From Planctomyces sp. (lineage in GTDB: Bacteria; Planctomycetota; Planctomycetia; Planctomycetales; Planctomycetaceae), in assembly GCA_016795105.1 (NCBI GenBank), contig JAEUIH010000008.1, forward strand, positions 62,001 to 126,000: a DNA stretch of 64,000 nt, written 5' to 3'. Made by a program: the position numbers and the translations under genes. Below the pieces are notes generated by a model. That model ran no database searches, was not told the DNA's origin, and saw nothing but the letters and a program-made list of their open reading frames with translations. Each line of letters begins with the position of its first letter. Position 1 is the first letter of the stretch. Positions 26,591 through 36,291 of this stretch are shown here, one piece after another.

Positions 26591-29500
26591 GTGGCACGTT
26601 TCAGAGCCCTGACGCTTACAACTGGAGCCGTTTTCCTCTTTTTATTGACTTCCGGGTGCGAAGAAACAAAAGACGGAAGCACGGGGACCAATGGTACGAC
26701 AGTTGGGAATACTGAAACGGGGACGGGGGAAACCGGGACAGGCACGAAAACAGAACTGGCTGCACCGACACGTTCCCTGAACCGTGATGAACTCATCCAG
26801 ATCGTGGCTCTGCACAACAAGGGCCTCGCGGAACTCGAAAATAAAGAATGGCTGAAAGCCGACGCCACTCTTTCCGAGTTAATTCGCATCGTTCCGGAGA
26901 GCCGAGCTGCTCGGCGAAATCTGGCCATTGGCCGCACACTGGCCGTTGTTGATCGAACAACCCCCTACAAACGGTTTGAAGCCCCCGAAGCTTATCAAAA
27001 GGCAGTCGCCAGCGCGGAAGAAGCCGTTGCCGGACTTATTAACCTAAGAGGAGCAGACGAAGACATCGCCATCGCGGACATGCTCTCCGGGCAACTCATG
27101 GTCTTTGATGATTCTCCAAAGACCCCCCGCATGGCGGAAGGTCTCGCGAAACTGACGGCCGCAGCCGAACGAATGAAGGATCGCCCCGACTTTTGGATGG
27201 CTATCGTCGGAGCCATGGAGACCAATCGGCAGTACAACGAGTCTCCCGTGGTCATTCAAATTCTGCGTCGCTGTTCCGAACTTGCTCCAGACAATCTTTA
27301 TGTTCTTGAAAGACTTGTGGATCATCAGGCATCAGGACTCGAATCCACAAACCCGGCTACAAAGAAGGAGTCTATGGACCTGCGACAGACGTTGGAGCGA
27401 GCGATCCCGATGCTTCAGCCAATGAACACTTCTTTCATCAAACAGTCACGCATTGATATTGTTGATCAGATTCGAAAGGCAGTTGCACAGTCAGCCCCGG
27501 AGAATCCCGAACCTCTTTTCGTTCCGGCAATGTATGTCAAGAATCTCCTGCTGAATGAGCTTGCAAAACAGATTGACGCTCGCAGCATTCAGCGAAATCT
27601 TCTTGACTACTGCTTTACGAATCCTGACGAATGGATCGAACAACAAATCCGCGAGGCTGGCCTGTCCACAGTACAGTCGTTACCTGCGACGCTCACAGGC
27701 TTCACACCGCACGTGCTGGTCCCGGACCTCAAAGGAGTGACGGACGTCGCAGTCACAGATTTTACGCTGGACAGTAAAGATGATCTGCTGGTCGCTCGGG
27801 AAGGTTATATTGAGGTCTACGAACGGAGTGCAGCGGGCGAATGGCAAAAGACCATTTCGTCAGCTGATGTCGGAGGCAGTGAACCATCAGTCCCTGTTGG
27901 TGGACTGACAAAATTCATCACCGCTGACCTGGACCGCGATTTCGACAAAGTTCTCTCAGATGTCAACGACTCAAAGGTACTGCTCGACTTTGATGGCGAT
28001 CAGAAGATTGTCGCCGACCCTGCGGACAAGAACCGCTGGTTTGATGCCGACCTGGACCTGATAGCATGGGGTCCCGAGCAGGTTGTTATCTTTCGAAATC
28101 AGCTGAACCCTGACGGGACACGCAGTCTGCAGGTGATTCCACAGAAGGCATCGCAATCGGGCGTTCGAGACATCACGTCAGCCGACATCGATGCGGACGG
28201 TGATCTCGATCTGGTCATGGCGACCGGAGAAGGAGTCCGAATCTGGAAGAGCCTCGACGGAACACAGTTTGAAGCCGTCGAGTCAGAAGTTGCCGGCCCT
28301 GCATTCGGTCTCGACGCTATCGTGACCGCTGACTGGAACAGAGACATGGCCATGGATGTTGCAGGAGTCTCTGCAACGGGTGGTGCCGGAGAACTTCAGA
28401 ACCTTCTGCATGGCAGATTTCGCTGGCAAACTGCTCCGTCTGAACAGAAGTCAGATACCGCCAGTCAGCTCTTCATTCGAGACGTCGACAACAACAACAG
28501 CTGGGATCGAATTCAGTCGGGCCTCAAAGGAATTCAGGTTGTCATGACGGATCAGGGTCCCACCGGAACCATTCGACATCTCAAAACGCTGCGTATCATT
28601 GATCAACCATCACATATTCTTCTCGCAGAAGACTTCGACAACGATGGGAACACGGACCTTATCGTTGCGCATCAGGATCGGCTGACACTTTATCGAGGTG
28701 CAGCAGATGGGAGTTTCGCCGAACAGAAAGGCCTGTTCTCATCGGACTCGTGGTCGCAGATCAACTCAGAGCAACTCCTGAACACTCGAGCCGCGGCGGC
28801 AGACTTTGATCTTGATGGCGATCTTGATGTTGTCGTGATCAATGGTGCGAACGGGCAGGTCTCAGGATTCATGAATGAGGGAGGCAATCAGTACGAATGG
28901 ATTGATGTTGTTGCCCGAGCCGTACCCAAAGATGAACAGTTCCCGCACAACCGAGTCAACATGCATGCGTTTGGGAGCGTTCTGCAGATTCGCAGCAACA
29001 CAGCAAACCGCGATGTGATTATTGATCAGCCGCGTATGCATCTTGGACTGGGAACGACAAAACAAATTGATTCCATTCGAATCGTCTGGACTGATGGAGT
29101 ACCTCAGCATATCAACACGCCGGAACATCTGAGGTCCCGCATCGGCGTTCTGGCACCGCAGATTCTCAAAGGTTCGTGTCCTTATATTTACACGTGGACG
29201 GGTGAAAGATTTGAATTCTTCAGTGACTGTCTTTGGGCTGCCCCGCTCGGACTTGTGCAGGCAACAGGGGATCTGGCGCCGACACGCGAATGGGAGTATC
29301 TGCTTGTTCCCGGCGAGAAACTGGCTGCTCGAGATGGAAAATACTTTCTTCAGTTCACAGAAGAACTCTGGGAAGCAGCCTACCTCGATGAGGTCAAACT
29401 TGTGGCCGTTGATCATCCGGTTGACGTCGACATATTCACGAATGAAAAGGTTGGATCACCGCAGATGGCCGCACATCGGATTCACACCGTTCGCGAGAGA

Positions 29501-30532
29501 AAGGTTCCACAGTCGGTTGTGGATTCTCGCGGACGCGATCTTCTCCCAGGGCTGCTGACGCAGGACGGAGACTACGTTCAGGCCTTCACTGCTCGACGCA
29601 TGCAGGGTGTCGTGGATCCGTGGTTCATGGAATTTGAACTTGGCGAACTCAGGGATCCGTCCAATGTTCGGCTGGTTCTGATTGGCTGGGTGTTTCCAAC
29701 AGACACGTCGCTGAATCTGGCCATCGAACAGAATCCTCAGATTGATCCCCCTGCTGGTCCGTCAATTGAAGTGCTGAAGAATGGCACCTGGGAAACGGCG
29801 ATTCCTTTTATTGGGTTCCCAAGTGGAAAAACAAAAGCAATGGTTGTTGACATTTCCCAGGTGACTTCGCAGGGACATACCCGATTTCGACTGAGTTCCG
29901 GTATGGAACTCTATTGGGATGCGGCTTTCGTAATTGACGGCGAACACGACGAAGAAACTCGCTCGCACGCTTGTGAACTTGAGGCGGCAGACCTGCATTA
30001 CCGAGGATTCTCTCGCCGGGTCTATTCGGATCAGGCTCTGTTCCGACAGGGGCACGCTCCCGAAGATTACAACTACCAGGCTGTCACAGAGTACCCTCGA
30101 TGGGCTCCAATGCGAGGTCGGTTCACCAAATATGGTGAAACGACCGAACTACTGACCTCTCAGGACGACATGATGATCGTAATGGGACCGGGCGATGAAC
30201 TGACCCTCGAATTTTCCGTTCCGAACGAAGAACCACCAAAAGGCTGGAAACGGGACTTCGTACTTTATAACGTTGGCTGGGATAAAGATGCAGATCTGAA
30301 TACGATCTATGGACAGTCGAGTGAACCGTATCCTTTTCGTGGTATGACTCGGTATCCATTTGCAGACTCCGACAAGCAGCCAGACACCCCGGAATATCAC
30401 CATTACATGAACACCTATCAGACGCGAGAATACCGACTGGACATGCTATGGCCCCTGACGACAGGGCTGAATTTGCAGCCGATCAACACAGGTCCGGGGC
30501 TTCAGCCACAATCCGCCGAGCAGAGACAGTGA
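26591..30532 (+). CDS. TPR / FG-GAP / ASPIC-UnbV lipoprotein (CRTAC1 family)
   Basis: 1313 aa with a GTG start and a GGAG site. A lipoprotein signal has its lipobox LTSGC, giving lipidated Cys23. A Thr/Gly-rich spacer follows, then TPR-like helices (about 65-290). FG-GAP/VCBS propeller repeats with Ca-binding DxDxDGDxD motifs (DIDADGDLDLV, DFDNDGNTDLI, DFDLDGDLDVV) span about 370-760. An ASPIC/UnbV domain (about 790-855) and a 440-residue C-terminal region follow. The C-terminal region starts SCPYIYTWTGERFEFFSD and is unannotated to my knowledge. Likely exposed on the cell surface. It is 7 bp from the VWA gene, so one operon. Confidence 0.88.
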   Translation: MARFRALTLTTGAVFLFLLTSGCEETKDGSTGTNGTTVGNTETGTGETGTGTKTELAAPTRSLNRDELIQIVALHNKGLAELENKEWLKADATLSELIRIVPESRAARRNLAIGRTLAVVDRTTPYKRFEAPEAYQKAVASAEEAVAGLINLRGADEDIAIADMLSGQLMVFDDSPKTPRMAEGLAKLTAAAERMKDRPDFWMAIVGAMETNRQYNESPVVIQILRRCSELAPDNLYVLERLVDHQASGLESTNPATKKESMDLRQTLERAIPMLQPMNTSFIKQSRIDIVDQIRKAVAQSAPENPEPLFVPAMYVKNLLLNELAKQIDARSIQRNLLDYCFTNPDEWIEQQIREAGLSTVQSLPATLTGFTPHVLVPDLKGVTDVAVTDFTLDSKDDLLVAREGYIEVYERSAAGEWQKTISSADVGGSEPSVPVGGLTKFITADLDRDFDKVLSDVNDSKVLLDFDGDQKIVADPADKNRWFDADLDLIAWGPEQVVIFRNQLNPDGTRSLQVIPQKASQSGVRDITSADIDADGDLDLVMATGEGVRIWKSLDGTQFEAVESEVAGPAFGLDAIVTADWNRDMAMDVAGVSATGGAGELQNLLHGRFRWQTAPSEQKSDTASQLFIRDVDNNNSWDRIQSGLKGIQVVMTDQGPTGTIRHLKTLRIIDQPSHILLAEDFDNDGNTDLIVAHQDRLTLYRGAADGSFAEQKGLFSSDSWSQINSEQLLNTRAAAADFDLDGDLDVVVINGANGQVSGFMNEGGNQYEWIDVVARAVPKDEQFPHNRVNMHAFGSVLQIRSNTANRDVIIDQPRMHLGLGTTKQIDSIRIVWTDGVPQHINTPEHLRSRIGVLAPQILKGSCPYIYTWTGERFEFFSDCLWAAPLGLVQATGDLAPTREWEYLLVPGEKLAARDGKYFLQFTEELWEAAYLDEVKLVAVDHPVDVDIFTNEKVGSPQMAAHRIHTVRERKVPQSVVDSRGRDLLPGLLTQDGDYVQAFTARRMQGVVDPWFMEFELGELRDPSNVRLVLIGWVFPTDTSLNLAIEQNPQIDPPAGPSIEVLKNGTWETAIPFIGFPSGKTKAMVVDISQVTSQGHTRFRLSSGMELYWDAAFVIDGEHDEETRSHACELEAADLHYRGFSRRVYSDQALFRQGHAPEDYNYQAVTEYPRWAPMRGRFTKYGETTELLTSQDDMMIVMGPGDELTLEFSVPNEEPPKGWKRDFVLYNVGWDKDADLNTIYGQSSEPYPFRGMTRYPFADSDKQPDTPEYHHYMNTYQTREYRLDMLWPLTTGLNLQPINTGPGLQPQSAEQRQ

Positions 30533-30539
30533 TCTGTTC

Positions 30540-33065
30540 ATGAACTGGCGGCTCCTATTCTCAGGGACTCAGTCAACCAGCTGGACGATCAGCGTCATCG
30601 TTGGCGTTTGTGTGGTTCTCGTGGTCAGCTATTGGCTGCTCAAACTGGAGCGCCGTCTGGTTCCACGGACTGTTGGATACATGTTATTGTCACTTCGTCT
30701 GTTCGTGCTGCTGACACTGCTGACAACGTTTTTGAAGCCCGTCCTGACTCGAACATGGGATGCCGAAGAACAGGGACGTCTTGTTGTAGCGATTGATGTT
30801 TCACAGAGCATGGAGACCGAGGATCAGCATGCGACGCTGGCCGAAAAGCTTCGCTGGGCACAGGCACTCGGGATGCTCGGGAACGAAGCATCGAACTCAA
30901 TCATCGAAGACTGGATTCAGGCGCTGGACGCAGGCAACGAACCCAACTGGCTGGGGCGACCTTCTTCTGCGGATGCAGCCGCTGACCGTGAGATGTCCCT
31001 CGCACGCAAACGCCAGATTTCAGAAGTGCTGAACGAATTTGGAAGAATGAAGCGGACGGAATTTGTTCATCGCCTGCTGACATCAAGACCCGGAGAGGTT
31101 CTCACTCGGTTCAGCAAAGTGATGCCGCTGGATATTCGCCTGTTTGCGACGCAGCAGGAAACGGTTTCCGTAACACAGTTGCCGACGCTGCTCAGTACAG
31201 CTCGGCCGGAGCTGATTCCGTCAGGTACTGACCCGGCAACTCTGCTGACACAGGTATTGAGTGAACCCGATGGAAACCAGGTTCGTGGTATTGTTCTCTT
31301 TTCCGACGGACGTCCGACCGTTCCCGGCGATCTCGCATCTGAAGCCAGACGTCTTGGCAGCCTGGGAGTACCCGTACATACTGTTCCCATCGGTTCAAGG
31401 TTTCCGCCGAGAGATCTTTCGATCGCCGCCGTGGAAAGCCCCGAGACTGTGTTCGTCAATGACTCTGCGCAAATCACAGCGACCATCGGAGCCTCCGGTT
31501 TCGAAGGACAAGAGATCTCGATCAGGCTCGAGAAGAACGGACAGCTGCTGGAAACACAAAAAGTGACCCCGGCAGGAGACACAGCCGAAGTGCGATTTTC
31601 CATCCCGCCAGCAGAGCCGGGCAGGTACGACTATCAGCTGATCACAGAGTCGTTTCCCGGAGAGTTGCGAGAAGACAACAACAAGCGAGAACTGAGTGTC
31701 TCAGTCGTAGATACAAAGGCCCGGGTCCTTTTGATTGAGGGTGATGCCCGCTGGGAATTTCGTTATCTGAAGAACCTGCTTGAGCGTGACCAGCAGGTTG
31801 AACTTTCCACCACGCTCTTTCGTCAGCCGTACCTCAGTCTGCTCAACGAGACATTTATTCAGCGAAGTCTGCCCGAAATTGAGCAACTGAAAGAGCAACT
31901 CGCAAATACAGACCTCGTTGTGATCGGCGATGCCGGACCCGTCGATCTGCCGGAAGTATTCTGGACAGCAGTCGAAGAAAGCGTCTCCAGGGATGGTCTG
32001 ACTGTGGTTGTGATCCCAGGTCGACGACATATGCCACAGTCGTTTACGTCTGCAACTTTGCAGGTATTGCTTCCTGTGGAACAGGCCAGACAACGATGGG
32101 CCGAGCAATTAATGGCCTCCGTCCCCGATGAGCCATCGTCTGCGTTTCAGCTGCATCCCACATCAGATGGCTCGCAACTGCCGATGTTTCAGCTTGGTAC
32201 GGATCAGCCGGGCCAGATTCCTGAGTTTCAGTCGCTGCCGGGACACCCATGGGCGTTCACTGCAACAGCCAGACCATCGGCAACCGTCTGGGCAGACGTG
32301 CTTTTGCCAGGCCGCGAAGGAGTCACCGAACCAGCCATCGTCCATCACTACTATGGTTTCGGCCAGGTACTCTGGATGGGCATTGACAGTACCTGGAGGT
32401 GGCGACAGCGAGCGGGCGATTCCTGGCATTACCGTTTCTGGGGACAACTGGTTCGCTGGGCAGCCCGAAACAAGGCATCAGCCGGAAATGATCAGGTCCG
32501 GCTGACGCTTTCGAATGTACTCATCGACGAAACAGAATCCGCAGAAGTCGTTGCACGATGGAACGAAAAACTGCTCCCGCAACTTGCAGGCGCGACTCTT
32601 GAAATCGTTGCCACCCCCGCAGATTTAAGTCCGGATGAGAACGGCCCACCGATTGAATCGCATTCAGCAGTAATGCAGCAAAATGGCGACACACCTGAAC
32701 GATTTACGGCCCGCCTCCCGAGACTGCCTCCGGGGAACTGGAACGTAGAACTGAAACTTGAGGGTGCAGAATTTCAGCTGAGAGAAGCGATCCGAAGCGA
32801 TCTTATGGTTCGTCCTCGAACTTCTGCCGAACTTGCAAACGTCAGTTGCAATCGAGAAGCCCTTCAGCAACTTGCAGACCTGAGCGGCGGTCAAATGGTG
32901 GAACCATCCGACCTCAGTAAACTCATCTCGCTCATTCAACCCGAAGACTTCTCCGCCGCCCAAATCGAAGAACGAACACTCTGGGACCATTGGGGGTTAA
33001 TGCTGGTATTCTTCTTCTTATTGATGTGCGAATGGGTCATCCGCAAACTCAACGGACTCCCCTGA
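30540..33065 (+). CDS. VWA-domain membrane protein
   Basis: 841 aa. Two N-terminal membrane helices (about 17-36 and 48-66) precede a von Willebrand A domain with the MIDAS motif DVSQSM (Asp86). A beta-rich middle follows, then a class I glutamine-amidotransferase-like segment (RVLLIEGDARWEFRYLKNLL, about 395-560). The C-terminal membrane helix is WGLMLVFFFLLMCEWVI. This is the layout of the BatA-like proteins found with aerotolerance-type or MoxR operons, but no MoxR ATPase is beside it. Translationally linked to the upstream FG-GAP lipoprotein. Function unknown. Confidence 0.85.
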   Translation: MNWRLLFSGTQSTSWTISVIVGVCVVLVVSYWLLKLERRLVPRTVGYMLLSLRLFVLLTLLTTFLKPVLTRTWDAEEQGRLVVAIDVSQSMETEDQHATLAEKLRWAQALGMLGNEASNSIIEDWIQALDAGNEPNWLGRPSSADAAADREMSLARKRQISEVLNEFGRMKRTEFVHRLLTSRPGEVLTRFSKVMPLDIRLFATQQETVSVTQLPTLLSTARPELIPSGTDPATLLTQVLSEPDGNQVRGIVLFSDGRPTVPGDLASEARRLGSLGVPVHTVPIGSRFPPRDLSIAAVESPETVFVNDSAQITATIGASGFEGQEISIRLEKNGQLLETQKVTPAGDTAEVRFSIPPAEPGRYDYQLITESFPGELREDNNKRELSVSVVDTKARVLLIEGDARWEFRYLKNLLERDQQVELSTTLFRQPYLSLLNETFIQRSLPEIEQLKEQLANTDLVVIGDAGPVDLPEVFWTAVEESVSRDGLTVVVIPGRRHMPQSFTSATLQVLLPVEQARQRWAEQLMASVPDEPSSAFQLHPTSDGSQLPMFQLGTDQPGQIPEFQSLPGHPWAFTATARPSATVWADVLLPGREGVTEPAIVHHYYGFGQVLWMGIDSTWRWRQRAGDSWHYRFWGQLVRWAARNKASAGNDQVRLTLSNVLIDETESAEVVARWNEKLLPQLAGATLEIVATPADLSPDENGPPIESHSAVMQQNGDTPERFTARLPRLPPGNWNVELKLEGAEFQLREAIRSDLMVRPRTSAELANVSCNREALQQLADLSGGQMVEPSDLSKLISLIQPEDFSAAQIEERTLWDHWGLMLVFFFLLMCEWVIRKLNGLP

Positions 33066-33103
33066 ACAGACAAAGAACGGTTCAAGGACAGCAGCGTTCA
33101 TAT

Positions 33104-33189
33104 GTAGGATGGGCATTCCTGCCCGTCCCGCACTGGCTCAAGCACTGCAGCGGCGCAGGGACGTGCTCGGGCAGGAATGCCCAAGCTAC
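33104..33189 (+). repeat. 86-bp palindromic intergenic element, copy 1
   Basis: Begins GTAGGATGGGCATTCCTGCC and ends GGCAGGAATGCCCAAGCTAC, so the outer about 20 bp form an inverted repeat around a GC-rich core. A second copy in the opposite orientation lies at 34842-34926. It occupies the gap between two convergent genes and could fold into a strong hairpin. MITE/REP-like; no transposase nearby. Confidence 0.88.
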
Positions 33190-33198
33190 GACTGTCTG

Positions 33199-34764
33199 TC
33201 ACCGTTGAATTGCCTTTTTCAACAGGTTGTCGGTGATCTTTTGAACCCTTGCGTCCGGGCCGTGTGGACGACTCCAGTGGGACCATGGCAAAGTATGTCC
33301 GGGAGGACTGCTTAACCCCTGAACCCAGAAAATGGTGGAAGAATTGAAGACGAAGTTATTCTTCGGACCGGGGTAAATCGTTGCGGTCCATTGTTGAGGA
33401 TTGACGCCACCCTGCCATGCGGTGCCTGCAGCCACAATTTCGAGGCCTGGAATGCTGGCAGGCTGACCGTGGTATTCCCAGCCGATCAGTCCAGGTATTG
33501 AGTCACCATTTTTGACACCGGTTCCTTCGAAGATCCAGTGATCTGCTTTTGTAACGATCCAATCCCCGCCGCCATTTACGGGTTCAACGTTTCGAGCTCC
33601 CATCAACAGCCCTTCATCCGGCCCGCGAAACGGAAACGGACCATGTTCTTTTTCTCGTTGAACCGCATAATCGTTTTCAGCACCATACGGTCCACCACGG
33701 AACATGATGCGATTCGGTCGACCATCAAATCCTGCTCGCAGGGGAGTCACCCAGCAAACGCTGTTGCCGGAAAGAAATAAGAGGCTCACACCGGAATCTC
33801 TCATCTTCTCCACGCTCTGAAACTGTCGAATATCCCAATACTCGTCGTGGCCGATACTGACCATGCACTTGCACTTCAGTCCTCGGTCGGGAGTCAGCAA
33901 ATCACTATTCGAACAATACGCAACGTCATACCCATGTTGCTCAAGCCAAAACGCCATCGGAAACTCGTAGGGCAGAAATTCGCCTGAACCAAAAGTCAAT
34001 GGGTCATTCACCACGCTCATATGCTGAGCTTCTCTGCCATAGGGCCGATCAAAGCTGACATCTGCCCACGGCCCCTGACCACCCTTTGGATGCGTATAGA
34101 CTGAAAAGTTATTCGGCCACGTATTGTATGCCTGCCATGTGTTGTCAGAACACTGGAACAACACATCCGCCGGTCGATCATCGGTCACAATGAACACCAC
34201 ATAACTCTGCCAGTATGGCTCGTTCCCCTCCGGAATCGTTGTCAGGCGTCCAAGGTATACCCCGCTCACCCAGTCAGCTGGAATCGTCAGCGTGAGGCTC
34301 GGTTCCCAACGACATTCATGCAGCGCTTTGTCGCCGGGTTCCGGAGTAGGCTGAGTCTTTCCTTCGATGCGATCGAAGGACTTCATCAACCGAGCACCTC
34401 TGCCTCCGTAGTACCCCATTCTGAATATTTCGAGTCGAAACTGACGGGCAGGATTGGTCGAAACCATAATGTCAATCGATTCGCCCGCTTTGACGCTCTG
34501 TCGAGAACAATACCCTTCAATCCAGACCGATCGAAATCCTCCGGCATCAGCTCGAACTCGAGTCAGTTGCCAGTCCAATGCCCCCTCTTGAGCGTTCTCT
34601 GCCTGAATCAAATTGCTCTGAATCAAACTTGTCTGTGTGACGTTTGCCGGCTTGCCTGATGGTTCGTTAAGGGAGTCTGTTCCATACACTGGAACAGACA
34701 GCGTTCCAGCCAGTACAGTTGTAAACAGCAAAGATGTCAGCGTGACCCGGATCGATTGTCGCAT
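33199..34764 (-). CDS. Secreted N,N-dimethylformamidase large-subunit-like protein
   Basis: 521 aa with a Sec signal peptide (LTSLLFTTVLAGTLSVPVYG). The mature part resembles the C-terminal region of the dimethylformamidase beta subunit: an N-terminal beta domain (FRLEIFRMGYYGGRGARLM), then a glutamine-amidotransferase-like fold. That fold carries DRPADVLFQCSDNTWQAYN and the hallmark VSIGHDEYWD. Catalytic activity on amides is only inferred. It is bracketed by two inverted copies of an 85-bp element and faces the upstream VWA gene. Confidence 0.8.
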   Translation of the reverse strand: MRQSIRVTLTSLLFTTVLAGTLSVPVYGTDSLNEPSGKPANVTQTSLIQSNLIQAENAQEGALDWQLTRVRADAGGFRSVWIEGYCSRQSVKAGESIDIMVSTNPARQFRLEIFRMGYYGGRGARLMKSFDRIEGKTQPTPEPGDKALHECRWEPSLTLTIPADWVSGVYLGRLTTIPEGNEPYWQSYVVFIVTDDRPADVLFQCSDNTWQAYNTWPNNFSVYTHPKGGQGPWADVSFDRPYGREAQHMSVVNDPLTFGSGEFLPYEFPMAFWLEQHGYDVAYCSNSDLLTPDRGLKCKCMVSIGHDEYWDIRQFQSVEKMRDSGVSLLFLSGNSVCWVTPLRAGFDGRPNRIMFRGGPYGAENDYAVQREKEHGPFPFRGPDEGLLMGARNVEPVNGGGDWIVTKADHWIFEGTGVKNGDSIPGLIGWEYHGQPASIPGLEIVAAGTAWQGGVNPQQWTATIYPGPKNNFVFNSSTIFWVQGLSSPPGHTLPWSHWSRPHGPDARVQKITDNLLKKAIQR

Positions 34765-34841
34765 AAGGTATTCTCCTCAGGATTGACAGACAGACGGAGG
34801 TCTACCTTCCCCCGAGTGGATTTACAATCCACAGCAAAAGT

Positions 34842-34926
34842 GTAGCTTGGGCATTCCTGCCCGAGCCGCAACTGCGCCGTTGTAGTACTCGAACCAGGGC
34901 GGGACGGGCAGGAATGCCCATCCTAC
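34842..34926 (-). repeat. 85-bp palindromic intergenic element, copy 2 (inverted)
   Basis: Reverse complement of copy 1 in layout. Read on the - strand it starts GTAGGATGGGCATTCCTGCC and ends GGCAGGAATGCCCAAGCTAC, matching copy 1 at the ends and diverging in the core. It ends 8 bp before the stop codon of the next - strand gene. No obvious target-site duplication. Confidence 0.88.
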
Positions 34927-34933
34927 ATTTGAG

Positions 34934-36046
34934 TTAGACGCGTTCCAGTTTGGTGACGCGGCCGGTGCCTACCCACTCTGCAACGAAGATATCACCGTTG
35001 GCGGCGAAACATGCATCATGGGGATGAACAAACTGGCCTTCAGTCCATTGATCGGGCTTCACTCGCAGGTCTTTGACTTCGTTGAGTCTGGCGACAGCAG
35101 AGCCGAGACGGGCAACGACCTGATTCTTTTCATCAAGTAACGTCACCTGAGCCTTGAGTTCGGGAACCATCATCAAATTCTGCCATGTATCAATGTTGGC
35201 AGGCAGACCGTAACCCGTCAGAGTCTCGATATAAACACCATCCATTGTGAAGTACTGCAACGTGTCGTGAGCACGATCTGTGACGACGATTGATGGTGTG
35301 CGGCCGGGACGTTTATCGATCCAGAGCCCATGAGCGGTATTGAATGTGCCCTGACCATCTCCAGCGCCACCGAAACAGCTAACCCACTTTGCGTCTTTGT
35401 CGTAGCGATGAATCTTGAAGGATCCATAACCATCAGCAAGCAGGAAACCACCGTCATCCAGAAATGCAAAGTTCGTGGGCATAAACCGATCGCGGCCCCA
35501 CACTTTCTGTGGGTTAGTGTCTTCGCCTTCCGCGTAGACCATGGACTCCATCGGAGCATGCTTTGTCCAGACGACGTCCCCCGTCAGCGACATCTTTGCA
35601 AATGCCTTCACCTGCTGATACGCAGCGACGTACAAAAACTCTTCGCCACCTTCTTCGCGAACCTCAATGCCATGCCCGCCACCCTGAAACTGGTTGCCAA
35701 AGGCTCGAATAAACTTGCCGGCCGAATCAAAGACAAAGATCGATGGATGATCTTTCAGCTCTTCGCGACCTTCATGAATCACGTACAGATTGCCTGCCTT
35801 GTCGACAGCGACATTGTGAGTTGTCTGCCATGAGTATTCGGCTGGTAACTGCGGAAACCCATGGTGAACTCGATACCGGTAATCGCCTTCGCCAATCACA
35901 ATCTCACTAAACGTACGGCTGGGAGTGACAACTGCTGGTGCACCTTTCAGGAGAGACGCCCCTGAAACTGAACTCACCAGCGAAGCCCCGGCAACAGCAG
36001 CCGACGTGGCAAGGAACTGACGGCGGGAAGACTTATTAGAAGTCAT
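34934..36046 (-). CDS. Tat-exported NHL-repeat beta-propeller protein
   Basis: 370 aa from the ATG at 36046, which has a GGGAG site; the longer upstream frame is discarded. The Tat signal is SRRQFLATSAAVAGASLV. The rest is a six-bladed NHL-type propeller (NVAVDKAGNLYVIHEGREE, HGIEVREEGGEEFLYVA, HDACFAANGDIFVAEWVGTG). It resembles the lyase domain of peptidyl-alpha-hydroxyglycine amidating enzymes, but activity cannot be claimed. Divergent from the Tat-exported TIM barrel at 36292, with a 245-bp shared promoter region. Confidence 0.85.
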   Translation of the reverse strand: MTSNKSSRRQFLATSAAVAGASLVSSVSGASLLKGAPAVVTPSRTFSEIVIGEGDYRYRVHHGFPQLPAEYSWQTTHNVAVDKAGNLYVIHEGREELKDHPSIFVFDSAGKFIRAFGNQFQGGGHGIEVREEGGEEFLYVAAYQQVKAFAKMSLTGDVVWTKHAPMESMVYAEGEDTNPQKVWGRDRFMPTNFAFLDDGGFLLADGYGSFKIHRYDKDAKWVSCFGGAGDGQGTFNTAHGLWIDKRPGRTPSIVVTDRAHDTLQYFTMDGVYIETLTGYGLPANIDTWQNLMMVPELKAQVTLLDEKNQVVARLGSAVARLNEVKDLRVKPDQWTEGQFVHPHDACFAANGDIFVAEWVGTGRVTKLERV

Positions 36047-36291
36047 GGAAGAACTCCCAGGAGGTTCGAGCGGGGTAACGGAATTCAGCAGGTTGAAAGC
36101 AAACGAAGGCAGAGTCAAACAGCAATCAGTCGCAGAATGAAACAACTGTTTACCATCGAAGATTGCCGGATTCCAGTCCGGAGGCAGTTCCCTCGTGAAA
36201 CCGTTCGCTTTTCCGATCCTTTGCGTCGGAACAGTTTCTCCGGTTAAACTCCTGTGCAACTGAAATATGGCATCAGCACGAGGAAGTCACA

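Noticed and set aside
33104-34926. Composite transposon around the dimethylformamidase-like gene
   Set aside because: No transposase gene and no target-site duplication could be seen, so only a MITE-like bracket is reported.
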